Shown here piece by piece: positions 17,046-24,444 of a DNA stretch of 64,000 bases; the stretch's first letter is position 1; every line of letters begins with the position of its first letter. Origin of the DNA: Desulfosudis oleivorans (lineage in GTDB: Bacteria > Desulfobacterota > Desulfobacteria > Desulfobacterales > SURF-7); contig DYJC01000001.1 in the NCBI GenBank assembly GCA_020723305.1, positions 248,001 through 312,000 on the forward strand, given 5' to 3'. The translations under genes and the position numbers were made by a program. The notes under the pieces are model-generated. The model was not told the origin of the DNA, searched no databases, and saw only the letters and a program-made list of their open reading frames with translations.

Positions 17046-19454
17046 TTACTGCCGAACAGCCCGGACTGCGCCACACTGAGTCAATGCTGCCTCATCTTTT
17101 ACCCATGTATCACCATTCCGGTTGATGACCGTATAGCAAAACTCATAGTATCCTTTCCAGAATAACTCAGAAGTCCAGTACCATTTGGCCCCGCTTCCGG
17201 GAAAAGAATTCTTGGCATTCATGACCGCCATGAGATCATTTGCAGAAGGCAGACGCCAGTCTTTGAAACCACCCACTTCAAGATTTTTCACATATTCTTC
17301 TGCTGCGTCATGGTCAAGGCATTCCTTCAGTTCAGTATGGGAGTCCAGAATATACCACACCAATCCGGTATGCTGGTCTGTGACCGTACCATCGATATTG
17401 ACAATAAACCGCCCGTTTGATCTGCTCAAAATGGAACCGATCTTTGTTTTTTCCTCTTGAAGCCTTGCCCTTTCTCTCTTTTCCTGAGCGATATTTTCCA
17501 GCTCGATCTTCTTTTGTTCATCTGCAATCTGCTTCAGCCGGTTGAATTCCGTTTTTTCCTTTTCAAGCCGCTGCATTAAAACGCCTGCACCTTTCAGATA
17601 AATAGCCTCTGGTTTTCTGGCCATGTATTTTTCAAGCGACTTTATCCTCTCAAACAGGTCTATTTTTTTATTTTTGCTGAGTTTCGCTATCGCTTCCCAG
17701 GATTCTTTTTCACGGATTTTTTTATTGATATCCGTCAATTCTCGCTGAATTTCTCCTTTTGCCGATGAATTGGGATTTGCTTTTAAATAGTTCAGATAGA
17801 TATCCCGGACTGCTGCGTGGTCACCACTTTTTTCAGATGCTTTCTGCCGGAGATCTGTCATCACCATTGTATTGTTCATCCGGTTTCTTAACCCCCTGAT
17901 CTCGGAAAGCTGCGAACTCTTTTTATAACTGACCATGTACTTATCACAGAGTTGAATGCACCGGCCCAGGTCATTTTCTCTTTCACATACGGATATCTCT
18001 TTCTTCACATACTGATAATAGGTTTCACTGATATCGGATATCAGTTTCTGAACTTCGTTACGATATTTTCCGGTTTTGTGTTCACTGAGATATGTCTGAT
18101 AAGCGGTTATTCTCTTTTCATACTCATATGGATCAATCTTTTTCAGCTCCTGGAAATCGTCCTCATCCACAAGAGCAGGGATCTCTTCCATTTTTTTCTT
18201 AATATCCTCCAGACGAATCCCATCTGGAAAATTATCCAGGTAAGCCTGATAAATCGTTGTGGCCTTTTCTTTAAAATTTGTATCGACCGGAAGATTCGCA
18301 ACCTGATTCACTGCATTTTCATAATCCCTTTCCTGGATCAGACGGAATATCTCCTTGATTTTCCGATTGGCCTCAAGCGTGTGTTGGCTGTTACCATGTG
18401 TATCGATATATTCCTGCAGCAGCGTTTCCTTCTCTTCCAGTGACGGGCTGTTTCCTACTTCAACCAGCACCTTCTGAAACTCATCTTTTTCCAGCCTGGG
18501 TTGAATCACCTGAATCCAGAGCATGCCACCACCCACGACAACTGCAACAGATAATAATAATCCCGATACTACCGAAAGCCATCTGTTTTTCTTCGGCATC
18601 TTTGGGGCACGGCCTGCCTTATCCTCTGCTTCGATTTTTTTTTCATCACGGGCGGGTGCTGCGGCTGAAAGTGTTGAATCCTCTGTTCCCATGTCAGCCA
18701 CTTTTGGGGCGGCAGACTTCTGAGCTCGCTGTTTTCTCTCCAGCGTTGTATCTGCGTTTTTTGCTTCCTTTTCCTTTGCTGCCGCCTCTTTCTCATCTTT
18801 TATCCTGAGACCTTCCATTAAAATATTCATCAAGGGCATTTTGATTTCTCTCTTTTTTTTATGCCCTGATTTCTCAATTTCAATGACCGCATTATCCCAG
18901 CTTATGATTTCAAAGGCTGCTTCCTCGCTATGCAAAAGACCTGTTTCAGCAGCAATCAATTCCCCTTTTTGCAGATACAGATACCCATATCCTTCTTCCG
19001 ACCGGATTTTTAATCTGCATGTTGATTTCTCCATCTCCGACATCTGAAGAAAAGAGGAGAGAGCAATCCCATGGATCTGTCCACCCACTCCGACACCCAG
19101 ATCTTCAAAAATTTTTTCAGACAGGGCGTTCATATTCACTGGTTTTTGATAGTATTGACAGGTTTTTAAGGCTTTAATTCTTGCTTCAATCTCCGGTGTA
19201 CCGAATGCGGTCATGACAATCACGGGAACGTTGGGGAAATCATGACTCATGTATGCAAGGAATTGAAGGTCATCATTATCCGGCATTTTCAGATCAATGA
19301 TGAGCATGTTCACCTTGGCACTGCTGATAATATTCGGAACTTCCTTGGCATTTCCGGCTGTCAGTATTTTTAAATCCCCGGATTGCGCTTTTAAAAGATC
19401 TGAAAATGTATTCAAGGTTGCCGGATCAACGTCGACCAATAATATCGTGTTCAT
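17046..19454 (-). CDS. Receiver - DUF4388 - transmembrane - DUF1566 fusion protein
   Basis: 802 residues with a rare domain order. A CheY-like receiver (about 1-118, phospho-acceptor Asp about 54 in LIIDLKMPDN, Lys in YQKPVNM) is followed by a DUF4388/PATAN-like domain (about 125-205; LSSFLQMSEMEKSTCRLKI). A charged linker then leads to a single TM helix at about 293-316 (SVVSGLLLSVAVVVGGGMLW). Next is an extracytoplasmic helical stalk of short repeats (about 330-680; each like VNQVANLPVDTNFKEKATTI), and last a C-terminal DUF1566 (Lcl-type) domain (VTDQHTGLVWYI, GFKDWRLPSANDLMAVM). Phosphorylation inside could be transmitted to an outside DUF1566 head, reversing the usual direction of two-component signalling. 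That idea is inference from topology. Confidence 0.85.
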   Translation of the reverse strand: MNTILLVDVDPATLNTFSDLLKAQSGDLKILTAGNAKEVPNIISSAKVNMLIIDLKMPDNDDLQFLAYMSHDFPNVPVIVMTAFGTPEIEARIKALKTCQYYQKPVNMNALSEKIFEDLGVGVGGQIHGIALSSFLQMSEMEKSTCRLKIRSEEGYGYLYLQKGELIAAETGLLHSEEAAFEIISWDNAVIEIEKSGHKKKREIKMPLMNILMEGLRIKDEKEAAAKEKEAKNADTTLERKQRAQKSAAPKVADMGTEDSTLSAAAPARDEKKIEAEDKAGRAPKMPKKNRWLSVVSGLLLSVAVVVGGGMLWIQVIQPRLEKDEFQKVLVEVGNSPSLEEKETLLQEYIDTHGNSQHTLEANRKIKEIFRLIQERDYENAVNQVANLPVDTNFKEKATTIYQAYLDNFPDGIRLEDIKKKMEEIPALVDEDDFQELKKIDPYEYEKRITAYQTYLSEHKTGKYRNEVQKLISDISETYYQYVKKEISVCERENDLGRCIQLCDKYMVSYKKSSQLSEIRGLRNRMNNTMVMTDLRQKASEKSGDHAAVRDIYLNYLKANPNSSAKGEIQRELTDINKKIREKESWEAIAKLSKNKKIDLFERIKSLEKYMARKPEAIYLKGAGVLMQRLEKEKTEFNRLKQIADEQKKIELENIAQEKRERARLQEEKTKIGSILSRSNGRFIVNIDGTVTDQHTGLVWYILDSHTELKECLDHDAAEEYVKNLEVGGFKDWRLPSANDLMAVMNAKNSFPGSGAKWYWTSELFWKGYYEFCYTVINRNGDTWVKDEAALTQCGAVRAVRQ

Positions 19455-19621
19455 GGAATATCACCTTTATCAAATAACCGGATTGGATAATCGGACCGAT
19501 CGGTTTGTCTTCTGTTTTTGCTATCCAGTCATAATACATATCCATTTCATCTTCAATAGCCAATTTCCCAAAACCACGGGATGATACACAAGAAAGAACC
19601 ATTTTTTAAAGTGAATATGCT

Positions 19622-19650
19622 TTGACACCCGAACGGTTTTTTTCTACTCT
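19622..19650 (+). promoter_or_regulatory. Possible promoter for the helicase gene
   Basis: TTGACA at 19622-19627 is followed after 17 nt by TACTCT (19645-19650). The perfect -35 box coincides with what a gene caller would read as a TTG start codon, which argues that translation starts downstream at the ATG at 19685. Confidence 0.4.
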
Positions 19651-21091
19651 GTTTATATCGGATTTCCATGGATCATCCCGGATCATGAACCGGGCAACCA
19701 ACACACTTGAACGGCAGAAACCTATTTCATTGAAAATCATCATTTCCAATCACCTGAGGCTTTCAGACATCCCTTCTGACCTGTATTCTCTTCTGATCGA
19801 AAAATTGAAAATCCAGAACCCCAAATGGCTCGAAAACAAAAAGATGGGGCGATGGAATCGTAACACACCGAAAGAACTTAAATTTTATGATAAAATCGGC
19901 AAAGATGGACTGTCGATCCCCCGTGGATACATAAGGCAACTCATCTATCTGTGCCGGTCTCAGGAGATCTCTTACGAGATCGAAGACCGAAGGCTCTCTC
20001 TTCCTGAAGTGGACATCCGGTTTTCCGGACACCTGAAACCATTCCAGATTGAGGCAGCCCAAAAAATGCTGACTAGAGATTTTGGCGTTCTTTCCGCCCC
20101 GACCGGGTCCGGGAAAACTGTTATCACACTTTTTATGATTGCGCAGAGACGGCAACCTGCCCTGATTGTTGTCCATACCAAGGAACTGGCCAATCAGTGG
20201 ATCGATAGAATCCATTCTTTCCTAAGTATCCCTCTTGATGAAATCGGGCTGATCGGAAACGGGAAAATGGTGATCGGGGAAAAAATAACTGTCGCTCTGG
20301 TGCAATCCCTTTACAAATGTTCACAGGATATCTCCCCCAAAATCGGTTACCTGGTGGTGGATGAAAGTCACCGGTGTCCCAGCAGAACCTTTACCGATGC
20401 CGTTACCGATTTTACTTCCAGATACATGCTGGGCCTAAGTGCCACACCCTTTCGCAGGGACAATCTTTCCCAGTTGATATTCTGGCATCTGGGCGACCTG
20501 CATCATCAGATTGAAAAAGAAGGTCTGATCCGGCAAGGCCATATTCTCGAGGCGGATGTTACGTTCCGGGAAACCAGCTTCAAATCCCATTTTGATCCAA
20601 TACACCAGTACACCAAAATGCTTTCCGAGCTTACGGAAGACAAAGAAAGGAATCTGCTGATCGCTTCGGATATTGCAAATGAGATAAAACAGTTATCCGG
20701 AGTATGTCTTGTTCTGTCCGACCGTAAGGCACATTGCAAAAACCTTCAAGCGATTCTGAAATACCGGTATAAAACAGAATCAACCGTGCTGACCGGTGAT
20801 ACGCCGGCCCCTGAACGCAAAGAGGTGCTTGAACAATTGCACAATGGAGAAATCAGGATACTGATCGCCACAGGGCAGTTGATCGGAGAGGGGTTTGACT
20901 GCAAAGAGCTGTCGACTTTATTTCTGGCCACACCCATCAAATTCAGCGGACGCCTGCTTCAATATATCGGAAGAGTGATGCGGACAGCGCCTGACAAAAA
21001 AAAAGCGAAAATCGTTGATTATATCGATGTCAATGTTGATGTCCTGAATTCAGCCGCCAGATCCAGGCAGCGGATTTACAACAGCGGTTGA
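19622..21091 (+). CDS. DEAD/DEAH-box superfamily 2 helicase (XPB/SSL2-like)
   Basis: 489 residues from a TTG at 19622, or 468 from the more likely ATG at 19685 (MNRATNTLERQ). The longer start coincides with a TTGACA promoter box. It has SF2 helicase motifs in order: Walker A SAPTGSGKT (about 160), Ia VVHTKELANQW, motif II VVDESHRCPS, motif III GLSATPFRRD, motif V GQLIGEGFDCKELSTLF and motif VI LLQYIGRVMRTA. The N-terminal 100 residues (FYDKIGKDGLSIPRGYIRQL) resemble the damage-recognition-like region before the helicase core in bacterial XPB/SSL2-type proteins. Probably a DNA repair or defence-related translocase; no nuclease partner is adjacent. A 142-bp palindromic element begins 6 nt after the stop. 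Confidence 0.9.
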   Translation: MTPERFFSTLFISDFHGSSRIMNRATNTLERQKPISLKIIISNHLRLSDIPSDLYSLLIEKLKIQNPKWLENKKMGRWNRNTPKELKFYDKIGKDGLSIPRGYIRQLIYLCRSQEISYEIEDRRLSLPEVDIRFSGHLKPFQIEAAQKMLTRDFGVLSAPTGSGKTVITLFMIAQRRQPALIVVHTKELANQWIDRIHSFLSIPLDEIGLIGNGKMVIGEKITVALVQSLYKCSQDISPKIGYLVVDESHRCPSRTFTDAVTDFTSRYMLGLSATPFRRDNLSQLIFWHLGDLHHQIEKEGLIRQGHILEADVTFRETSFKSHFDPIHQYTKMLSELTEDKERNLLIASDIANEIKQLSGVCLVLSDRKAHCKNLQAILKYRYKTESTVLTGDTPAPERKEVLEQLHNGEIRILIATGQLIGEGFDCKELSTLFLATPIKFSGRLLQYIGRVMRTAPDKKKAKIVDYIDVNVDVLNSAARSRQRIYNSG

Positions 21092-21096
21092 TTTTT

Positions 21097-21238
21097 GAGC
21101 CACTTTCAAAACGTTTCAGTTTGGTCAAGGTCAAGGCGGGCGAAAATTTTAACCGCAGTAATACATTGAGTATTTCGAGGATTAAAATTTGAGCCCAACG
21201 CCGAGATTGACCAAAATGGGGCGTTTTGAAACTGGCTC
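21097..21238. mobile_element. 142-bp palindromic element with the same ends as the 122-bp family but a different core
   Basis: Ends are GAGCCACTTTCAAAACG and, on the other strand, GAGCCAGTTTCAAAACG, each one base off the TIR GAGCCAATTTCAAAA of the 122-bp family. The core is unrelated to that family and has its own inverted repeats (TTTGGTCAA / TTGACCAAA and AAATTTTAA / TTAAAATTT). Flanks TTTT and CTTT match at 3 of 4 positions. Located immediately after the helicase stop codon. Confidence 0.75.
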
Positions 21239-21325
21239 CTTTGACAAACCTTTTTTCATAGGCTATGGTTTGCACGCCAAGCATAAACGGCTTTATTTAC
21301 CGATTCAATAGCAACAGGAAGCCAT

Positions 21326-22117
21326 ATGGATATTCACAAAATTGAAGCAAGAGATCTGCCTGACCTCTGGTTCCAGGCTGTCCATGATATTCTGGAAAAA
21401 GGCAAAAAATTCATGATTGACCGGGGATCATATGCCGGACAGACACGCCTGGAATATGACTATTTCATGGGGCATGTCAAATTTCCGGGCACCCACCCCC
21501 TGATTCCGGATATCCCCCCCGCCTGCGGCATCCCGAACCCGGTGGAAGAGGCGTATATATACGGAGGGGAAGGATATGATCGCTCGTATATCGAATACCT
21601 GATGACCGGCCATAAGGAGCCTGGAGAATCCTATACCTATGGGGAAAGACTGGTCAGGGTTCCCATCACCGGGGACAAACGGATCTGGTGGGATAAAAAT
21701 CATGCTGAAATTATAGACAAAAAGGAAATCGACGGGAAAATCATTTTTCAGGAAGGGAATCAGATTTTCCTCAATCAGATTGAATGGATCATCGACACCT
21801 ACAAAAAATTCGGCAGCCGGAACAATCAGATGGTGCTTCAGGTTGCTCATCCCTCGGATCTGACCCTTCTGGATCCGCCCTGCCTACGTTCCATTGATAC
21901 CCGAATCCAGGACAACAAACTCCATTTTTTCGTGTATTTCCGATCCTGGGATCTGTGGAGCGGACTTCCGGCGAACCTGGCTGGAATCCAGAATCTGAAA
22001 GAGTATATGTCCGGGCAGATCGGTGTTGAAGACGGTGAGATGATCGTTGAGAGCAAAGGGCTCCACCTTTATGGATATGCGGAAGATCTTGCCAAGCTGA
22101 GATGCCTGAAAACCTGA
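21326..22117 (+). CDS. Thymidylate synthase homologue (archaeal-type ThyA family)
   Basis: 263 residues. The C-terminal half carries the thymidylate-synthase core: PPCLRSIDTRI with the nucleophilic Cys, followed by FFVYFRSWDLWSGLPANLAG, the dUMP/folate-binding Arg-Ser region (RSxD-type), and HLYGYAED near the end. The overall size and divergent N-terminus match the archaeal-type TS family (MTH774-like) rather than E. coli ThyA. It would methylate dUMP to dTMP using a one-carbon donor; a dCMP- or pseudo-substrate variant is possible. The gene follows the helicase and precedes a WecA-like gene by 10 nt, so it is probably co-transcribed with the latter. Confidence 0.82.
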   Translation: MDIHKIEARDLPDLWFQAVHDILEKGKKFMIDRGSYAGQTRLEYDYFMGHVKFPGTHPLIPDIPPACGIPNPVEEAYIYGGEGYDRSYIEYLMTGHKEPGESYTYGERLVRVPITGDKRIWWDKNHAEIIDKKEIDGKIIFQEGNQIFLNQIEWIIDTYKKFGSRNNQMVLQVAHPSDLTLLDPPCLRSIDTRIQDNKLHFFVYFRSWDLWSGLPANLAGIQNLKEYMSGQIGVEDGEMIVESKGLHLYGYAEDLAKLRCLKT

Positions 22118-22127
22118 TGATAACTCC

Positions 22128-23177
22128 ATGACCAGAATCGCCTTTTTAACTCATATCCTGTTTGCTTCCGGCCTGTTTGCGCTTTCCTGTATGATCTGCC
22201 ATTTTATGGTCAAGCGGGTTAAAATCATGGATATTCCGAACGACCGCTCCTCCCATGATACCCCGATTCCCAAATCCGGCGGAATCGTCATTGTCATCAC
22301 TTTTCTATTCGGCGTTCTTTCCATATACCTGTTTGGCGATACAACCCTGATCCATGACCGGTATTTTTTCGGCTTTCTCTTTTCAGCCCTTCTGATTGCC
22401 GGTATCTCTCTTTATGACGATATCACCTCCAGACCTTTTTTATTCAAACTGATAACCCATATCATCGCAGCCGGGGTTGTGATCGCATCCGGAATTGTGA
22501 TCCGGGAGATCGCACTCCCCTGGGTCGGGCAGGTACAACTTGGGATTCTCGGATATATATTGACGTTTCTCTGGATCATCGGCCTGACCAATGCATATAA
22601 TTTCATGGATGGCTTAAACGGCATGGCAGCAGGACAGGCCGTCATCAACAGCCTTTTTTTCTGCGTGCTGAGCTACAGCCAGGGCAGTATCTTTGTTTAC
22701 ATCATCTGCTACACGATTATTGCCGGAGCCTTAGGGTTTCTGATCTTTAATTTTCCATTTCCCAGGTTGTTCATGGGAGATGTGGGAAGTGCATTTCTAG
22801 GTTTTGTCTTTTCAACACTGGGTATTATCGCTGCACTGTATGACCATTCCCATACATCCTTGTTTGTGATGCCTCTCCTGATGTTCAATTTTATCTATGA
22901 CACGGCTTTCTCCTTTACGCGGAGGCTTCTGAACCGCGAAAATGTTTTTTCCGCTCACCGCACCCACCTGTATCAGCTTTTTAACCAGCTCGGATACAGC
23001 CATGTTACCGTGAGCAGTTTTCATTACGGGCTGTGCATTGCACAAGGCATCGGCGCCTGGATCATGATCCATATCTACGGCAGCAACCGTATATTTGTCT
23101 TCATTCCCTTTCTGTTGTTCCAGATCGTGTATTCGGTAGTCATTGTGACAAAGGCGCGTAGAAAGGGGTTGCTATAG
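22128..23177 (+). CDS. WecA/MraY-like undecaprenyl-phosphate glycosyl-1-phosphate transferase
   Basis: 349-residue polytopic membrane enzyme (glycosyltransferase family 4) that transfers a HexNAc-1-phosphate to undecaprenyl phosphate, starting O-antigen, teichoic acid or exopolysaccharide synthesis. Signatures: NDRSSHDTPIPKSGG near the N-terminus, GISLYDDITSR (DD pair), NAYNFMDGLNGMAAGQA, LFMGDVGSAFLG and SAHRTHLYQ (HxH-type loop). About ten TM helices are visible. Its stop is followed by a run of 8-bp tandem repeats. No polysaccharide cluster surrounds it, so it may supply a dispersed pathway. Confidence 0.9.
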   Translation: MTRIAFLTHILFASGLFALSCMICHFMVKRVKIMDIPNDRSSHDTPIPKSGGIVIVITFLFGVLSIYLFGDTTLIHDRYFFGFLFSALLIAGISLYDDITSRPFLFKLITHIIAAGVVIASGIVIREIALPWVGQVQLGILGYILTFLWIIGLTNAYNFMDGLNGMAAGQAVINSLFFCVLSYSQGSIFVYIICYTIIAGALGFLIFNFPFPRLFMGDVGSAFLGFVFSTLGIIAALYDHSHTSLFVMPLLMFNFIYDTAFSFTRRLLNRENVFSAHRTHLYQLFNQLGYSHVTVSSFHYGLCIAQGIGAWIMIHIYGSNRIFVFIPFLLFQIVYSVVIVTKARRKGLL

Positions 23178-23181
23178 CGGG

Positions 23182-23229
23182 TTGACCCGTTGGCCGGTTA
23201 GCCGGTTTGCCCGTTGGCCGGTTGGCCCG
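23182..23229 (+). repeat. Six tandem copies of an 8-bp unit (TTGGCCGG)
   Basis: Units TTGACCCG, TTGGCCGG, TTAGCCGG, TTTGCCCG, TTGGCCGG, TTGGCCCG follow one another without gaps right after the glycosyl-phosphate transferase stop. An inverted pair of the same unit lies at 23888-23901 on the other side of the hicBA genes. The 23230-23451 remainder holds no gene I can support. Confidence 0.75.
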
Positions 23230-23451
23230 GATTAAGTGAAATGACTGCGGTCATGAATGCTCACCCTTTCGCCCTTATCCTGCCGCTTGCAGCCATTTTT
23301 GTTGACATGATAAATATTTTAGTGCTTATAAAAGATTGACGGTCAGGAATTACCATGTCCGTCATGCCACATATGAATACAGAAACAAGACTGATATCCA
23401 TAATTAGCCGCCAGGCTATCCACATTAATGTTTCAATGGAGGATGTAAGAA

Positions 23452-23655
23452 ATGAAACTTATAGTCGTTCTTGAACCAAGCGAAGAAGGTGGATTCACCA
23501 CCTATGTACCAGGACTTCCTGGTTGTATCAGTGAGGGCAATACAAAAGAGGAAGCCCTAAAAAACATAAAGGAAGCAATTGAGCTATACATCGAACCTGT
23601 GGATGACGACATGACAATTGTTCCGGGTACAGAGATATTGGAAGTCGCGGTATGA
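23452..23655 (+). CDS. hicB: HicB-family antitoxin
   Basis: 67-residue HicB-like partial RNase H-fold domain: VVLEPSEEGGFTTYVPGLPG, CISEGNTKEEALKNIKEAIE, ending EILEVAV. The length is typical of short HicB antitoxins lacking a separate DNA-binding domain. A strong ribosome site (TGGAGGATGTAAGAA) precedes the ATG. The TGA overlaps the ATG of the downstream hicA remnant (ATGA), the usual hicBA coupling. As the toxin is interrupted, the antitoxin may be an orphan acting on HicA proteins elsewhere. Confidence 0.88.
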   Translation: MKLIVVLEPSEEGGFTTYVPGLPGCISEGNTKEEALKNIKEAIELYIEPVDDDMTIVPGTEILEVAV

Positions 23656-23879
23656 CGAAAATTCCAAGCCTTACCTATGATAAAGTAATTCGAGCGCTTC
23701 AGCGGGATGGTTGGGTGGTAGTACGACAAAAAGGCAGCCACATCCGACTACAAAAGCGTACCATCAATGAGGTTTAAAAACTGACAATTCCGGCCCACAA
23801 ACCAATCAAACGGTCAACACTTTCCCACATTCTGAAACAAGCACGGATGGATATAAATTTTTTTCTTGAGTTGGTGTGA
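23652..23879 (+). pseudogene. hicA: hicA toxin interrupted by an in-frame stop codon
   Basis: The frame starting at ATG 23652 reads MTKIPSLTYDKVIRALQRDG, WVVVRQKGSHIRLQKR, TINEV, then TAA at 23775-23777 (codon 42). It continues in the same frame KLTIPAHKPIKRSTLSHILK, QARMDINFFLELV and TGA at 23877-23879. All HicA landmarks are present on both sides, including the catalytic His of KGSHIRL and the LTIPxHKPIKRSTL motif. A single base change from a Leu codon (TTA to TAA) explains the break. Unless the stop is read through, the dsRNA-binding ribonuclease toxin is dead. The first 41 codons lack the last beta strand and helix of the fold. Confidence 0.88.
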
Positions 23880-23887
23880 GAAATCAG

Positions 23888-23901
23888 CTAACCGGCCAAC
23901 C
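23888..23901 (-). repeat. Inverted TTGGCCGG repeat pair downstream of hicBA
   Basis: CTAACCGGCCAACC is the reverse complement of GGTTGGCCGGTTAG, i.e. units of the 8-bp repeat at 23182-23229 in opposite orientation. It abuts the leuD stop codon. Together the two arrays bracket the hicBA module. Confidence 0.6.
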
Positions 23902-24425
23902 TAATAATGTCGATCCGCAAACTCCACCCACCCACCGGCCAGAACCAGGGATCGATCATAGTCGGAGATAAAAAAAGGAATCTCTTCAATCCGGCTGCCG
24001 GAACGGATCGTAAACCAGTTTCTGTCAAGATCGGTTTCAATCGTAACCTCTTTTCGCTGGTAAACCTTAAAAAGATGATCGATGGTTTCTTTGGGTAATT
24101 CAATGGCCATCATTCCGCAATTGAACATGTTCTGCCTGAAAATCCGTGCGTAGCTCTCGGCAATGATCAGGTTGATCCCGTTGACTTCAAATGCCCATGG
24201 CGCATGTTCCCGGGAAGAACCGCATCCGAAATTGGCACGGGTGATCACAATGCTTTTTCCCGGAATGTCCGCTGACGGGGAAAAACCTTCCAGTTTCAAA
24301 TCCTCGAGCAGATTGGGCTTCAGCGCCTCTTTCGAGATTTCCGTCAGATATTTGGCTGGAATAATTTCATCTGTATTAATGTCGGAGCGATCCAGGAAAA
24401 GGACTTTTCCGTTAAAATTTTTCAT
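23901..24425 (-). CDS. leuD: 3-isopropylmalate dehydratase small subunit (LeuD/homoaconitase type)
   Basis: Starts at ATG 24425 with the strong ribosome site AAGGAG 8 nt upstream. A longer upstream frame to 24455 would overlap leuC and lacks such a site. 174 residues: MKNFNGKVLFLDRSDINTDE, IIPAKYLTEISKEAL, and the swivel-domain motif ANFGCGSSREHAPWAF that positions substrate. It pairs with the large subunit whose stop is 19 nt upstream. The proteins belong to the compact LeuCD-2/homoaconitase/dimethylmalate dehydratase branch; with no leuA or leuB nearby, leucine synthesis is likely but not proven. Confidence 0.88.
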   Translation of the reverse strand: MKNFNGKVLFLDRSDINTDEIIPAKYLTEISKEALKPNLLEDLKLEGFSPSADIPGKSIVITRANFGCGSSREHAPWAFEVNGINLIIAESYARIFRQNMFNCGMMAIELPKETIDHLFKVYQRKEVTIETDLDRNWFTIRSGSRIEEIPFFISDYDRSLVLAGGWVEFADRHY

Positions 24426-24444
24426 TGAATATCTCCTTACGTTT

